From positions 1 to 13,686 of the forward strand of contig CAMRVW010000046.1 in NCBI GenBank assembly GCA_947054185.1: a stretch of DNA of 13,686 nt, given 5' to 3'. This document shows positions 1 through 7,446 of the stretch, piece after piece (within the stretch, counting starts at the first letter, position 1; every line of letters begins with the position of its first letter). The translations under genes and the position numbers were made by a program. Below the pieces are notes generated by a model, which saw only the letters and a program-made list of their open reading frames with translations, did no database searches and was not told the origin of the DNA. This DNA is from an uncultured Rikenellaceae bacterium. GTDB lineage: Bacteria; Bacteroidota; Bacteroidia; Bacteroidales; Rikenellaceae.

Positions 1-100
1 TTGGCTGTCGCCTTGGATACTCACGCCCGGTAAAATGCAAATAGATTTGCTTTTAGACTCGCTTATCCGTACCGTTGACCTAACGGTCTTGGATACTTCG

Positions 101-135
101 CCTCGGAAAAGCAAAATTCATTTGCTTTTCCGAGG
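101..135. repeat. Perfect 15-bp inverted repeat with 5-nt loop
   Basis: CCTCGGAAAAGCAAA (101-115) pairs perfectly with 121-135 around the loop ATTCA. Outside it, GGATA (91-95) can also pair with TATCC (138-142). No T-run follows on either strand, so it is not a typical intrinsic terminator. It forms the core of the middle repeat unit. Confidence 0.8.
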
Positions 136-193
136 CTTATCCGTATCGTTGGCTGTCGCCTTGGATACTCACGCCCGGTAAAATGCAAATAGA

Positions 194-225
194 TTTGCTT
201 TTACACTCGCTTATCCGTATCTTTG
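194..225 (+). promoter_or_regulatory. Bacteroidota-type promoter for the TPR gene
   Basis: TATCTTTG at 218-225 matches the -7 consensus TAnnTTTG, and TTTG at 194-197 fits the -33 element with a 20-nt spacer. The -7 box ends 4 nt before the ATG at 230, so transcription would begin at or next to the start codon. The -33 element lies in the right arm of the hairpin at 178-204. The match to consensus is seen; promoter activity is inferred. Confidence 0.65.
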
Positions 226-229
226 CACT

Positions 230-2191
230 ATGCGAAAGGTGTTGCCGCATATGGTTCTGTTGGTGTTGCTGTTTTTGACGGCAGGGCGCTCTTATGCGCA
301 GTTTGACCGCAATTACTTCTATTACGTGGCCGAGCAGAACATCATGAAGGGCCATTATCGTCAGGCCATAAATGTCTTGGGGGTGTTGTTGCGTGGCGAT
401 ACCACCGCATACGACGGTATGTTTCTGCGCGGGGTTGCCAAGTTCAACCTCAACGACTTTGCCGGTGCCGAACAAGACTTCTCAAGGGCCATAGCGCTCA
501 ACTCGGTGTTTACGCGGGCCTATCTTTACCGAGCCATAACCCGCACCCGCACAGGTAATTACGATGATGCTCTCAGAGATTTCGCGCAGGCGATAGAGAT
601 ACGTCCCGACAATGAAAACACCTATTTCAGCCGTGGCGTGGCGCTGTTTCTCAATCAGCAGTTTGCCGAGGCGATAAAAGATTTCGACTATTTCATACGC
701 AAGCGTCCGTATATCGTCGACGCTTACATAAACCGCGGCACGTGTCATCTTATGATGAAAGACACCGTGGCGGCATGGCGCGATTATGACAAGGCCGTGG
801 AGGTCAACAAGTATAATCCGGACGGTTACATACGTCGTGGGGGCATACTGATGATGCGCGGGCAGAAAAAAGAGGCCTATGCCGACTTTACGCAGGCAAT
901 AACGCTCGACAGCCTCAACATACAGGCCTATTTCAGCCGTGCCATAGTAAGCGCCGGCGACAACGATCCGTTGGGTGCCATCGCTGACTTCAGCAAGGTG
1001 CTTAAGATAGACAGCCTCAATTCGTTGACATATTTCAACCGCGCCATAGTCTATTCGCAGATAGGCGATTATCATAACGCGCTGGCCGATTACGACCGTG
1101 TGGCCGAATACAGTCCGCACAATGTGTTGGTATTCTTCAACCGTGCGGCCCTCAACGACAGGCTGGGGCGCTTGCGTGAGGCCGAGAGCGATTACACGCG
1201 CGCCATAGAGCTGTTTCCCGATTTCGCCAACGCCTATCTGGGGCGGGCTGCCGTGCGTCGACGCATGAACGACGTGGCGGGCTGGCGGGCAGACCACGAC
1301 ATGGCCGGACGCAAGATATCGGCATATAAAAAGAGCGGGTTGCCGGCCGGTCTTTCAGACACCAGCAAGGTGTTCACGCGTCTGTTGTCGTTCGATGCCG
1401 ACTTCGGTAACCCTGACTTCGACAATATAAAGATACGCGATGTGGATGTGGTGTTGCTGCCTTTGTTCCGTGTGGTTATAGACGACAGGGCCGCTTCATT
1501 GCGTCATAAACTTTACGATGCCGCCACGTCGACTCACAAGGGTGATATGCCTGCGGGGTCTGTCGTCAACAACCTGGCCGTGGTGGCCGACAAGGAGCAT
1601 GTGAAGAGACTTGCCGGCGAGGCCGCCGAGGCCATGAGTGCCGACAGGACGGCTCGTGCGGTTTATGCCGCCGGTGTGACGCAATATATGATGCTTCAAT
1701 ATTCCAATGCCGTGCGGTTGTTTAAAGAGGCGATAGCCCTCGACCCGACCGACCCGTTGTATTACATGTCGTGCGCCGTTGCGATAACGGAGATGACCGA
1801 TTTCATCTCATCGTTAGACAAGCGCCAGACCCTGTTGATAGATGTCAACCCCTCGGAGCGACTCAATACCGCCACCGAGAACGTTTACGACTATGACGAG
1901 CCGTTGATGTTGATAAACAAGGCCATAGAGCTTGACCCCGATAATGCGTACCTCTATTACAACCGTGCCGGCATGTTGTGTAAAAACGAGGATATGACCG
2001 CAGCCATAGACGATTACACGCGCGCCTTAGAGCTTTATCCCGACTTTGCCGAGGCCTATTACAACCGAGGCATGATATTGCTGTGGCTCAAAGATTCGCG
2101 CAAGGGATTCCTAGATATGAGCCGTGCCGGGGAGTTGGGCATAGAGGAGGCCTATAAACTTATGTCTCGTATGGCCGGTGCGATGAAATAG
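230..2191 (+). CDS. Secreted TPR-repeat protein
   Basis: This 653-residue protein opens with a signal-peptide-like segment: basic MRK, a hydrophobic run around residues 8-18 and the small-residue end SYAQ near 22-24. Export to the periplasm is therefore likely. About ten consecutive 34-residue tetratricopeptide repeats follow (roughly residues 25-366), recognisable from recurring A-Y-x-x-R-A/G and A-x-x-D-F/Y-x-x-A-I patterns. A non-repeat linker of about 130 residues comes next, then three or four more TPRs from about 500 to the C terminus. TPR arrays are protein-interaction scaffolds; no catalytic domain is visible and the partner is unknown. The first ATG (230) is chosen because it gives the signal peptide its positive charge; the ATG at 251 would remove it. 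It is transcribed alone and converges on the metal operon. Confidence 0.9.
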   Translation: MRKVLPHMVLLVLLFLTAGRSYAQFDRNYFYYVAEQNIMKGHYRQAINVLGVLLRGDTTAYDGMFLRGVAKFNLNDFAGAEQDFSRAIALNSVFTRAYLYRAITRTRTGNYDDALRDFAQAIEIRPDNENTYFSRGVALFLNQQFAEAIKDFDYFIRKRPYIVDAYINRGTCHLMMKDTVAAWRDYDKAVEVNKYNPDGYIRRGGILMMRGQKKEAYADFTQAITLDSLNIQAYFSRAIVSAGDNDPLGAIADFSKVLKIDSLNSLTYFNRAIVYSQIGDYHNALADYDRVAEYSPHNVLVFFNRAALNDRLGRLREAESDYTRAIELFPDFANAYLGRAAVRRRMNDVAGWRADHDMAGRKISAYKKSGLPAGLSDTSKVFTRLLSFDADFGNPDFDNIKIRDVDVVLLPLFRVVIDDRAASLRHKLYDAATSTHKGDMPAGSVVNNLAVVADKEHVKRLAGEAAEAMSADRTARAVYAAGVTQYMMLQYSNAVRLFKEAIALDPTDPLYYMSCAVAITEMTDFISSLDKRQTLLIDVNPSERLNTATENVYDYDEPLMLINKAIELDPDNAYLYYNRAGMLCKNEDMTAAIDDYTRALELYPDFAEAYYNRGMILLWLKDSRKGFLDMSRAGELGIEEAYKLMSRMAGAMK

Positions 2192-2201
2192 CCGTGCCTG
2201 A

Positions 2202-2226
2202 GGGTGCGGGCAAGGGGCTTGTCGGG
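2202..2226 (+). other. G-quadruplex-type G-run cluster after the TPR gene
   Basis: Four G-runs (2202-2204, 2208-2210, 2214-2217, 2224-2226) are separated by loops of 3, 3 and 6 nt, which meets the standard G3+N1-7 pattern. The cluster starts 11 nt after the TPR stop codon on the coding strand. The surrounding 2192-2300 is generally G-rich, so chance occurrence is possible. No function is shown. Confidence 0.4.
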
Positions 2227-2337
2227 CTTGCTTGTGGGAAAAGGCGAGGGTGTTTGCTTGCGGAAGGTGGCGAGGGGTAAAGGTGGGGTGCCGATAAAAA
2301 AGGTGCTGGTGTGAGGTTTTGATAACGGGCGTTATAA

Positions 2338-2382
2338 AAGTGCGTCCCGCTCCAAAAGTTAGTCTTGGGGCGGGACGCACTT
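2338..2382 (-). terminator. Hairpin terminator of the metal operon, possibly bidirectional
   Basis: AAGTGCGTCCCGC (2338-2350) pairs perfectly with 2370-2382, and five more pairs (one G-U) can form inside the 19-nt loop. On the minus strand the stem ends in CACTTTTAT, a short T-tract, so termination of the metal operon 109-153 nt past the stop at 2491 is likely. On the plus strand the stem is followed by GTTGCG, so termination of the TPR transcript would be weaker. Apart from this hairpin and the G-runs, I see nothing in 2192-2490. Confidence 0.75.
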
Positions 2383-2490
2383 GTTGCGTTGAGGCATGGC
2401 ATGTGGCATAACGGCGGCGGCGTCAACTCGTGAGGTGTCGCGGGGTGAGGCCTTGGGGCGATTATGTCCGTTGTGCGGGTGTCGGTCGGG

Positions 2491-2700
2491 TCAGATTCTC
2501 TCGGCCTTGAATCCTGCCGATTTTACCAGTGACACGATCTCTTCGTCAGAGAGGCTTTCATCCTCAACGGCAAGCACCTTGTCGGGCGATGTAAGGTCGA
2601 TGTTCCAGCTGCCGTCGGCAAGACGTCCCTCCAAGGCGGCGTCTATTTGGGCCACACATCCTTTGCATTTGGCGGATGTCTTAAACAGTCTCTTTTTCAT
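2491..2700 (-). CDS. Small HMA-domain metal-binding protein (CopZ-like)
   Basis: This 69-residue cytoplasmic protein has the length of a single heavy-metal-associated ferredoxin-like fold. The metal-binding CxxC is at C12-K-G-C15, after the first beta strand and at the start of the first helix. The usual G-M-x-C lead-in is replaced by S-A-K-C, so the conserved Met is missing. The closing stretch E-E-I-V-S-L-V-K-S-A-G-F fits the last helix and strand. It starts 46 nt after the Cu-type ATPase and is last in the operon, so delivery of Cu(I) to that pump, or cytoplasmic buffering, is the natural inference. The metal cannot be read from the sequence and another soft metal is possible. Confidence 0.85.
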   Translation of the reverse strand: MKKRLFKTSAKCKGCVAQIDAALEGRLADGSWNIDLTSPDKVLAVEDESLSDEEIVSLVKSAGFKAERI

Positions 2701-2746
2701 GCGGTTATGTTTTAGTTTGTAATATTTGTCGTCAGATGTGCCGTTG

Positions 2747-4939
2747 TTATAGTCGTACCTGTTTGAGTCGCAGGCTGTTGAGTACCACCGACACCGAGCT
2801 GAATACCATGGCGCCGCCGGCCCACATGGGGTCGAGTGCCAGGCCGAGAGATGGATAGAGCGCTCCTGCCGCCACGGGTATGGCTATCACGTTATATATG
2901 AACGCCCAAAACAGGTTTTGTCGTATAATGCCCACACATTTGCGCGACAGTCTTATGGCCATCGGCAGTTTTGACAGGTCGGAGGTCATGAGTGTCACCA
3001 TGGCCACGTCCATCGCCACATCGGTGCCTTGACCCATGGCTATGCTCACATCGGCGCGCGAGAGTGCCTGCGAGTCGTTGATGCCGTCGCCCACCATGGC
3101 CACCTTGTGTCCCTTGGCCTGAAGCGCAGATATGTAATCGTCTTTATCCTGCGGTAACATGCCGGCCCTTACATGTTCTATGCCTGCCTCGGCGGCAATG
3201 GCGCGGGCTGCCGAGGGTGAGTCGCCCGTGAGCATGTGCACCTCCACACCTTGGCGTCGCAGTGTGCGCACCGCCTCGGCAGAGTTTGCCTTGAGAGGGT
3301 CGCTGACGGCCATAAGGGCGATGAGTCTGTCGGAGGTGCTGTAATATATGACGCTGTTGCCGCTCTCCTGCCTGCGTGTCACAAACTCGGCGGCTTTGTC
3401 GTCAGGCAGCGGCGTCCGGGCCGCAAACGAGGCGTTGCCGACCCTGTAACCAATCCCGCGGAATGAGGCTTCGACGCCCTGTCCCGTGATGCTTTCGAAG
3501 CTGTCGGGAGGTGTCGCCTCTATGTGTTCGGAAGCTATCTTGTCGCCGACGGCCGGGGCCAACGGATGTTCCGATAGCGCCTCTATGCCTCGCAGCAGAG
3601 CCTTGTCGGCATTGTCTCCATACCACAGCATGTCGGTGACCACGGGGTGCCCCTCCGTCAGGGTACCCGTCTTGTCGAGCACCACGCAGTCTATGCGGCA
3701 CAGGTTTTCAAGCGCGAAGGCATCCTTTATCAATATGTGGTTTTGTGCTCCGCGGCCCATGCCGGCCATAAGGGCGGTGGGTGTGGCCAGTCCGAGCGCG
3801 CAAGGACAGGCTATCACCAGCACCGTCGCCGCTGTCGTGACGGCAAGCGAGAGGTTGCCGCCCACAAAGAGCCACAGCAGGAATGCAACCACCGATATGG
3901 CCACCACCACAGGTACGAATATGGCGCTCACACGGTCGACGATGCGTTGCACCGGCGCCTTGCTGCCCTGAGCCTGACGCACTGTCTCCACAATGCGCGC
4001 CAGCAGGGTGTCGCCGCCCACGGCACCGGCCTCCATGACAAAGGCGCCGCGTCCGTTGATGGTGCCCGCGAGCACCTTGTCGCCGCAGCTCTTGTCCACG
4101 GGCACAGGCTCACCGCTTATTATGCTCTCGTCAACGAACGAGCTGCCGCTCACAACCACTCCGTCGACGGCTATCTTCTCGCCCGGACGTACGCTTATAC
4201 GGTCGCCCACCGACAGTGACGCCACAGCCACCTCGCGTTCACCGTCGGCCTCCACCAAGCGGGCCGTGAGTGGTTGAAGGCCCATGAGGCTCTTGATGGC
4301 CGAGCCGGTGCTCCGTTTGGCGCGCTCTTCAAGCAGTTTGCCCAACGACACGAAGGCTATGACCATGACGGCTGCCTCGTAATACAGATGGGGTGTAAAG
4401 CCTCTGTCGAGCCAAAATTGCGGAAACAACATGTTGAAGAGGCTGTAAAGAAACGCTATGGACACACTGAGGCTCACCAGCGTATCCATGCCCGCGGCAC
4501 GCTCTCTTATCTGCTTTAAGGCGTGGATGAAAAAAGGACGTCCGCAGAAGAGTATCACGCACAGGGCCAGCCCCAGTTGCAGCCACCACGACCACTTTTG
4601 GTGCATGAACGCCATGGAGAGCACCATGACAGGCACCGAAAGCACCCATGCCGTTATTACGCGTCGACGGAGCGCCATATAGTGCTTGTGTTCCATGGCT
4701 TCGGCCATGTCACCTGTGGGGTCTTCGTCTATGACAATGTCGTAACCGATGGATTGCACCTCTTGTTTGATGTGCGATAGTGTCACCTTGTCGGCATCGT
4801 ATTCGACTGCCAGTGTCGAAGATGCGAAGTTGACATCTGCCGACCTGACTCCGGCGACAGACTTCACTTTTTTCTCCACATTGCCCGCACATACGGCGCA
4901 GCTCATCTCCAATACCGGCAACTGTCTCTTTTGAATCAT
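2747..4939 (-). CDS. copA: Copper-exporting P1B-type ATPase (CopA-like)
   Basis: This integral inner-membrane pump has 730 residues, a normal length for a CopA with one N-terminal HMA domain (C14-A-V-C17). In order I see the actuator SGEP (275-278), the transmembrane CPC (378-380) in the Cu-type context ACPCALGLATPTA, the phosphorylation motif DKTGT (422-426), SEHP (456-459), TGD (571-573) and hinge GDGIND (617-622). The helix 7 Y-N pair (682-683) and helix 8 M-x-x-S-S (711-715) are the P1B-1 signature for Cu(I) export. I start at the ATG at 4939 because the protein then opens just before the HMA strand. An in-frame start at 4975 would add 12 residues and lies inside an inverted repeat. It follows the Fur-family gene by 61 nt. 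Substrate Cu(I)/Ag(I) is inferred from the motifs. Confidence 0.93.
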   Translation of the reverse strand: MIQKRQLPVLEMSCAVCAGNVEKKVKSVAGVRSADVNFASSTLAVEYDADKVTLSHIKQEVQSIGYDIVIDEDPTGDMAEAMEHKHYMALRRRVITAWVLSVPVMVLSMAFMHQKWSWWLQLGLALCVILFCGRPFFIHALKQIRERAAGMDTLVSLSVSIAFLYSLFNMLFPQFWLDRGFTPHLYYEAAVMVIAFVSLGKLLEERAKRSTGSAIKSLMGLQPLTARLVEADGEREVAVASLSVGDRISVRPGEKIAVDGVVVSGSSFVDESIISGEPVPVDKSCGDKVLAGTINGRGAFVMEAGAVGGDTLLARIVETVRQAQGSKAPVQRIVDRVSAIFVPVVVAISVVAFLLWLFVGGNLSLAVTTAATVLVIACPCALGLATPTALMAGMGRGAQNHILIKDAFALENLCRIDCVVLDKTGTLTEGHPVVTDMLWYGDNADKALLRGIEALSEHPLAPAVGDKIASEHIEATPPDSFESITGQGVEASFRGIGYRVGNASFAARTPLPDDKAAEFVTRRQESGNSVIYYSTSDRLIALMAVSDPLKANSAEAVRTLRRQGVEVHMLTGDSPSAARAIAAEAGIEHVRAGMLPQDKDDYISALQAKGHKVAMVGDGINDSQALSRADVSIAMGQGTDVAMDVAMVTLMTSDLSKLPMAIRLSRKCVGIIRQNLFWAFIYNVIAIPVAAGALYPSLGLALDPMWAGGAMVFSSVSVVLNSLRLKQVRL

Positions 4940-4968
4940 GATGATATGTCGTGTTTTATTGTTGATAT

Positions 4969-4987
4969 GCGGCAATATTCGTGCCGC
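4969..4987. promoter_or_regulatory. Inverted repeat between the Fur-family gene and copA
   Basis: GCGGCA (4969-4974) and TGCCGC (4982-4987) form a 6-bp stem around a 7-nt loop, within the 61-nt gap between the regulator stop and the copA start at 4939. No TAnnTTTG box lies in the gap, so copA is probably co-transcribed. The repeat may be a weak mRNA structure or a binding site; evidence is only the symmetry. Confidence 0.3.
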
Positions 4988-5000
4988 GGGTGGTTAGGCC

Positions 5001-5426
5001 TTATACAGACTCTTTGTTACAGTCAGGGCAGATGCCTTTGAGCACATAGTTGACATCGTGCAGCGTAAAACCCCTGGGGAGGCTCACCATAGGCACCTGC
5101 ACATGTCGTATGCAGACGGTCTTGTGACAACGTTCGCAAGTGAAATGTACGTGCATGTGGTCGCGCGGAGAGTTGTCGCCCATGCAGAGCGAATATTTCA
5201 CAGAGCCCGAACCGTCGTCTATGTCGTGTATGAGGTGGCGTTCGGCAAACAGAGCCAGCGTTCTGAATACTGTCGACTTGTCGACCGTCTCGATCGCCTG
5301 TTCCATGTCGCTCATGCTGAAGGCGGTGTCGAACATGTGCATAGCTTTCAATATCATCATTCTGACGGCGGTGGGCCGTATGCCGTGGGCGGTCAGCTCG
5401 TTTTGGTATATGTCGCTATTGCTCAT
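5001..5426 (-). CDS. Fur-family metal-dependent transcriptional regulator
   Basis: This 141-residue protein has the usual Fur-superfamily length. The N-terminal winged helix includes R17-P-T-A-V-R and the recognition-helix motif D49-K-S-T-V-F-R-T-L. The dimerisation half carries H90-x-H92-x-H94-F-T-C97-x-x-C100, which is the regulatory-site region plus the first zinc pair, and C133-P-D-C136, the second pair of the structural Zn(Cys)4 site. Its ATG overlaps the stop of the Zn/Cd-type ATPase (ATGA, 5426-5423), which indicates translational coupling. Its position between two metal-export ATPases suggests that it controls this operon. Fur, Zur and other subtypes cannot be told apart from the sequence alone, and repression by an iron sensor of an unrelated regulon remains possible. 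Confidence 0.9.
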   Translation of the reverse strand: MSNSDIYQNELTAHGIRPTAVRMMILKAMHMFDTAFSMSDMEQAIETVDKSTVFRTLALFAERHLIHDIDDGSGSVKYSLCMGDNSPRDHMHVHFTCERCHKTVCIRHVQVPMVSLPRGFTLHDVNYVLKGICPDCNKESV

Positions 5427-7339
5427 TTCGTGTCAAATTTCATTTTCAATATCCTGAGCGCATTGGTCACCACCAGCACCAATACACCCACATCGGCAAG
5501 CACCGCACCCCATATCGACACCAGGCCCAAAGCGCCCGCCAGCAGCACCGCCAGCTTGACCGTCAGTGCAAAGATAACATTTTGTCGCACAACAGACACT
5601 GTGGCCCGGCCTATCATTATGGCCGTCGTCACCTTGTATGGCTCGTCCGACTCTATCACAGCGTCGGCTGTCTGCACTGCCACATCGCTGCCGTGTCTGC
5701 CCATGGCCACCGACACACCGGCCGTTGCCATAACGGGTGCGTCGTTGATGCCGTCGCCAACGAAGGCTGTTTTGCGCCCTTTGCGGATCAATGCTTCGAT
5801 ATAGGCAGCTTTGTGACCGGGGAGCATGTTGCCGTGCCCCTCTATGGCTAACTTGCCGGCAACGGTGTCGACAGCCTGTTGCTTGTCGCCCGAGAGTATG
5901 GCAATGTCTGTTATGCCGAGGTTGCGCAACTGCCGTACCGTGTCTGGGGCGTCGTCTTTGAGTCTGTCGCTCAGTAATATATAGCCTATGAGGGTGCCGT
6001 CGTATGCGCATGCGACCAAAGAGCCTCCGGCTTGTGACAGCTCGTCGGGACAGGTTATGTTTTCGCGTTTCAGGAGCGACAGGTTGCCGGCCAACAGCCT
6101 CTTGCCACGATATGAGCCTGTCATGCCGTAACCGGCAATCTCCGTGGTGTCGACGACTTCGGGTGCAGTTATCCCCTCTTTTTGCGCGTAACGCACAACG
6201 GCGCATGCCACAGGATGGGTGCTCGCAGCCTCAAGCGCCGCGGTGAGACCGACCATGAGATGCTCGGAGACATCAGAGGCACACACGACCGATTGCACGT
6301 CGAACACACCGTTGGTGAGGGTGCCCGTCTTGTCGAAGAGCACGGTGTCGACTGCGGCCACGGCATCGAGGCTGTCGCCACCCTTGAAGAGTATGCCATA
6401 TCGCGAGGCGACACCTATGCCGCCGAAATAACTCAGAGGCACACTCATGACCAATGCGCAGGGGCACGACACTGCAAGAAAGACCACGCCGCGGTATATC
6501 CAGGCGCTAATGTCAAACGAGGCATACAGGCCACATATCCACATCATGTAAGGCACAGCCACTATAAGCACCGCCCCCAGCATCACCGCCGGGGTGTATA
6601 TGCGGGCGAAGCGGCGTATGAACAGCTCGGTGCGGGCTTTGCGCCGTCCCGCCTCCTCGACCATGCGCACCATATCGCTGACGGCGCTTCGGTCATAGCT
6701 CTCGACGGTAACCAGGCGCACGGCACTCTCTTTGACTATCATGCCTGAGGATACCTTGTCGCCCTCACGGAAAAGCCGCGGTATGCTCTCGCCCGTCACC
6801 ATCGAGGTGTCGAACAGGGCCTCGCCACGGCTCATGCGCGAATCGATAGGCACGCTTTGTCCTGCCTTGACCTCTATCGTCGACCCTATGGGCACCTCTT
6901 GCGGCGGTGTCTCCACGGCTCCAGAGGGTGTTATCACCGTCACAGTCAGCGAGCGCAGGCCCAGCAGTGCCTCTATGTCGGCATGCGCCTTGTGCACCGC
7001 TCTGTGCTGGAGATATTCGCCCAAGGTGTAAAAGAGCATCACAGCCACACCTTCGGGATATTCGCCGATGTAAAAGGCACCCGCCGATGCCACCGTCATG
7101 AGCATGAACTCGCTGAACCACACCCCGCGGGCCATCTGCTTGAACATGCTTGCAATGACGGGCAGGCCCACAGGCATAAAGGCTGCCAAAAACCACAGAG
7201 CGCGTGCGTGAGCGAACGATGCGAACAACATGTCGGCATACGGTGTCATGCCGAAAGCCAGCATCGCAGCCGAGACAACCATAGAGACAACAGTAACCAT
7301 AATCTTGATCTTTATGCGGGATGTCGTCGTTTTATTCAT
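5423..7339 (-). CDS. zntA: Zn/Cd/Pb-type P1B ATPase without an N-terminal HMA domain
   Basis: This 638-residue inner-membrane metal pump shows TGES (182-185), S291-C-P-C294-A-L-V-M-S-V-P, DKTGT (336-340), T374-H-P, SGD (483-485) and GDGIND (528-533). The CPC context (CPCALVMSVPLSYFGG), K595 in the penultimate membrane segment and D616 in ADVG of the last one match the P1B-2 group, which exports Zn2+, Cd2+ or Pb2+. No N-terminal CxxC domain or metal-binding tail is present, so it is a minimal version. The reading frame stays open to 7435, but that start is upstream of the promoter box at 7411-7418. The ATG at 7339 gives a basic N terminus just before the first membrane segment. An in-frame ATG at 7387 (16 residues longer) is possible but sits inside a hairpin. 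It is the first gene of the metal operon. Confidence 0.92.
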   Translation of the reverse strand: MNKTTTSRIKIKIMVTVVSMVVSAAMLAFGMTPYADMLFASFAHARALWFLAAFMPVGLPVIASMFKQMARGVWFSEFMLMTVASAGAFYIGEYPEGVAVMLFYTLGEYLQHRAVHKAHADIEALLGLRSLTVTVITPSGAVETPPQEVPIGSTIEVKAGQSVPIDSRMSRGEALFDTSMVTGESIPRLFREGDKVSSGMIVKESAVRLVTVESYDRSAVSDMVRMVEEAGRRKARTELFIRRFARIYTPAVMLGAVLIVAVPYMMWICGLYASFDISAWIYRGVVFLAVSCPCALVMSVPLSYFGGIGVASRYGILFKGGDSLDAVAAVDTVLFDKTGTLTNGVFDVQSVVCASDVSEHLMVGLTAALEAASTHPVACAVVRYAQKEGITAPEVVDTTEIAGYGMTGSYRGKRLLAGNLSLLKRENITCPDELSQAGGSLVACAYDGTLIGYILLSDRLKDDAPDTVRQLRNLGITDIAILSGDKQQAVDTVAGKLAIEGHGNMLPGHKAAYIEALIRKGRKTAFVGDGINDAPVMATAGVSVAMGRHGSDVAVQTADAVIESDEPYKVTTAIMIGRATVSVVRQNVIFALTVKLAVLLAGALGLVSIWGAVLADVGVLVLVVTNALRILKMKFDTK

Positions 7340-7360
7340 GACGCATCCCTGTCTGTCGGA

Positions 7361-7392
7361 GAGGCTCCCGGTCGCAGACTCGGGCATGCCTC
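7361..7392 (-). other. Leader hairpin in the metal-operon 5' UTR
   Basis: On the transcribed strand GAGGC pairs with GCCTC (7388-7392 with 7361-7365), and CCCG with CGGG (7381-7384 with 7367-7370), around a 10-nt loop with a small internal asymmetry. It lies between the predicted promoter and the ATG at 7339 and buries the alternative ATG at 7387. It could influence translation start choice; no riboswitch family is recognised. Confidence 0.4.
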
Positions 7393-7410
7393 CCCGGCGA
7401 TTAACGGTTA

Positions 7411-7418
7411 CAAATATA
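7411..7418 (-). promoter_or_regulatory. -7 element of the metal operon
   Basis: TATATTTG on the minus strand matches TAnnTTTG. Transcription would begin near 7405, giving a leader of about 65 nt before the ATG at 7339. No TTTG lies at the expected 19-21 nt spacing; the nearest, at 7444-7447, has a 25-nt spacer. The -33 element is therefore weak or replaced by an activator. Confidence 0.55.
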
Positions 7419-7429
7419 ATACTATTGTC

Positions 7430-7446
7430 TTGCAATCCGATTGCAA
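7430..7446. promoter_or_regulatory. 17-bp perfect palindrome, candidate operator of the Fur-family regulator
   Basis: TTGCAAT-CCG-ATTGCAA is a perfect 7-3-7 inverted repeat. It is centred about 33 nt upstream of the predicted transcription start (near 7405), where a repressor would block RNA polymerase. Fur-superfamily dimers bind AT-rich inverted repeats of about this size, and the operon encodes such a regulator. The symmetry is seen directly; the assignment to this regulator is inference. Confidence 0.5.

Larger units (their letters stand above)
1..225. repeat. Three-unit palindromic intergenic repeat array
   Basis: Positions 1-77 and 149-225 are direct copies that I align with three mismatches (at 56, 72 and 74 of the first copy). 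Between them, about 78-148, lies a diverged unit sharing the flanks CTTGGATAC and GCTTATCCGTA. Each unit has a hairpin core ending in TTTGCTTTT: about 30-55, 101-135 and 178-204. The array may continue beyond the left edge. No coding function is apparent. Its role is unknown; possibilities are an intergenic palindromic repeat family or an mRNA end-processing hairpin. Confidence 0.8.

Noticed and set aside
1..225. Possible CRISPR array
   Set aside because: There are only three units, they contain internal hairpins rather than unique spacers, and the repeat unit is too long (about 75 bp); no cas gene is nearby.
482..1297. 271-codon open frame on the minus strand
   Set aside because: It lies entirely antisense to the TPR repeats; its repeated character mirrors the TPR periodicity.
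2396..2722. 108-codon plus-strand frame
   Set aside because: It is antisense to the HMA-protein gene, which has a clear domain and operon context.
7340..7435. Longer N terminus for the Zn/Cd-type ATPase from 7435
   Set aside because: It would begin upstream of the predicted promoter and inside the palindrome, and the added residues resemble no family N terminus.
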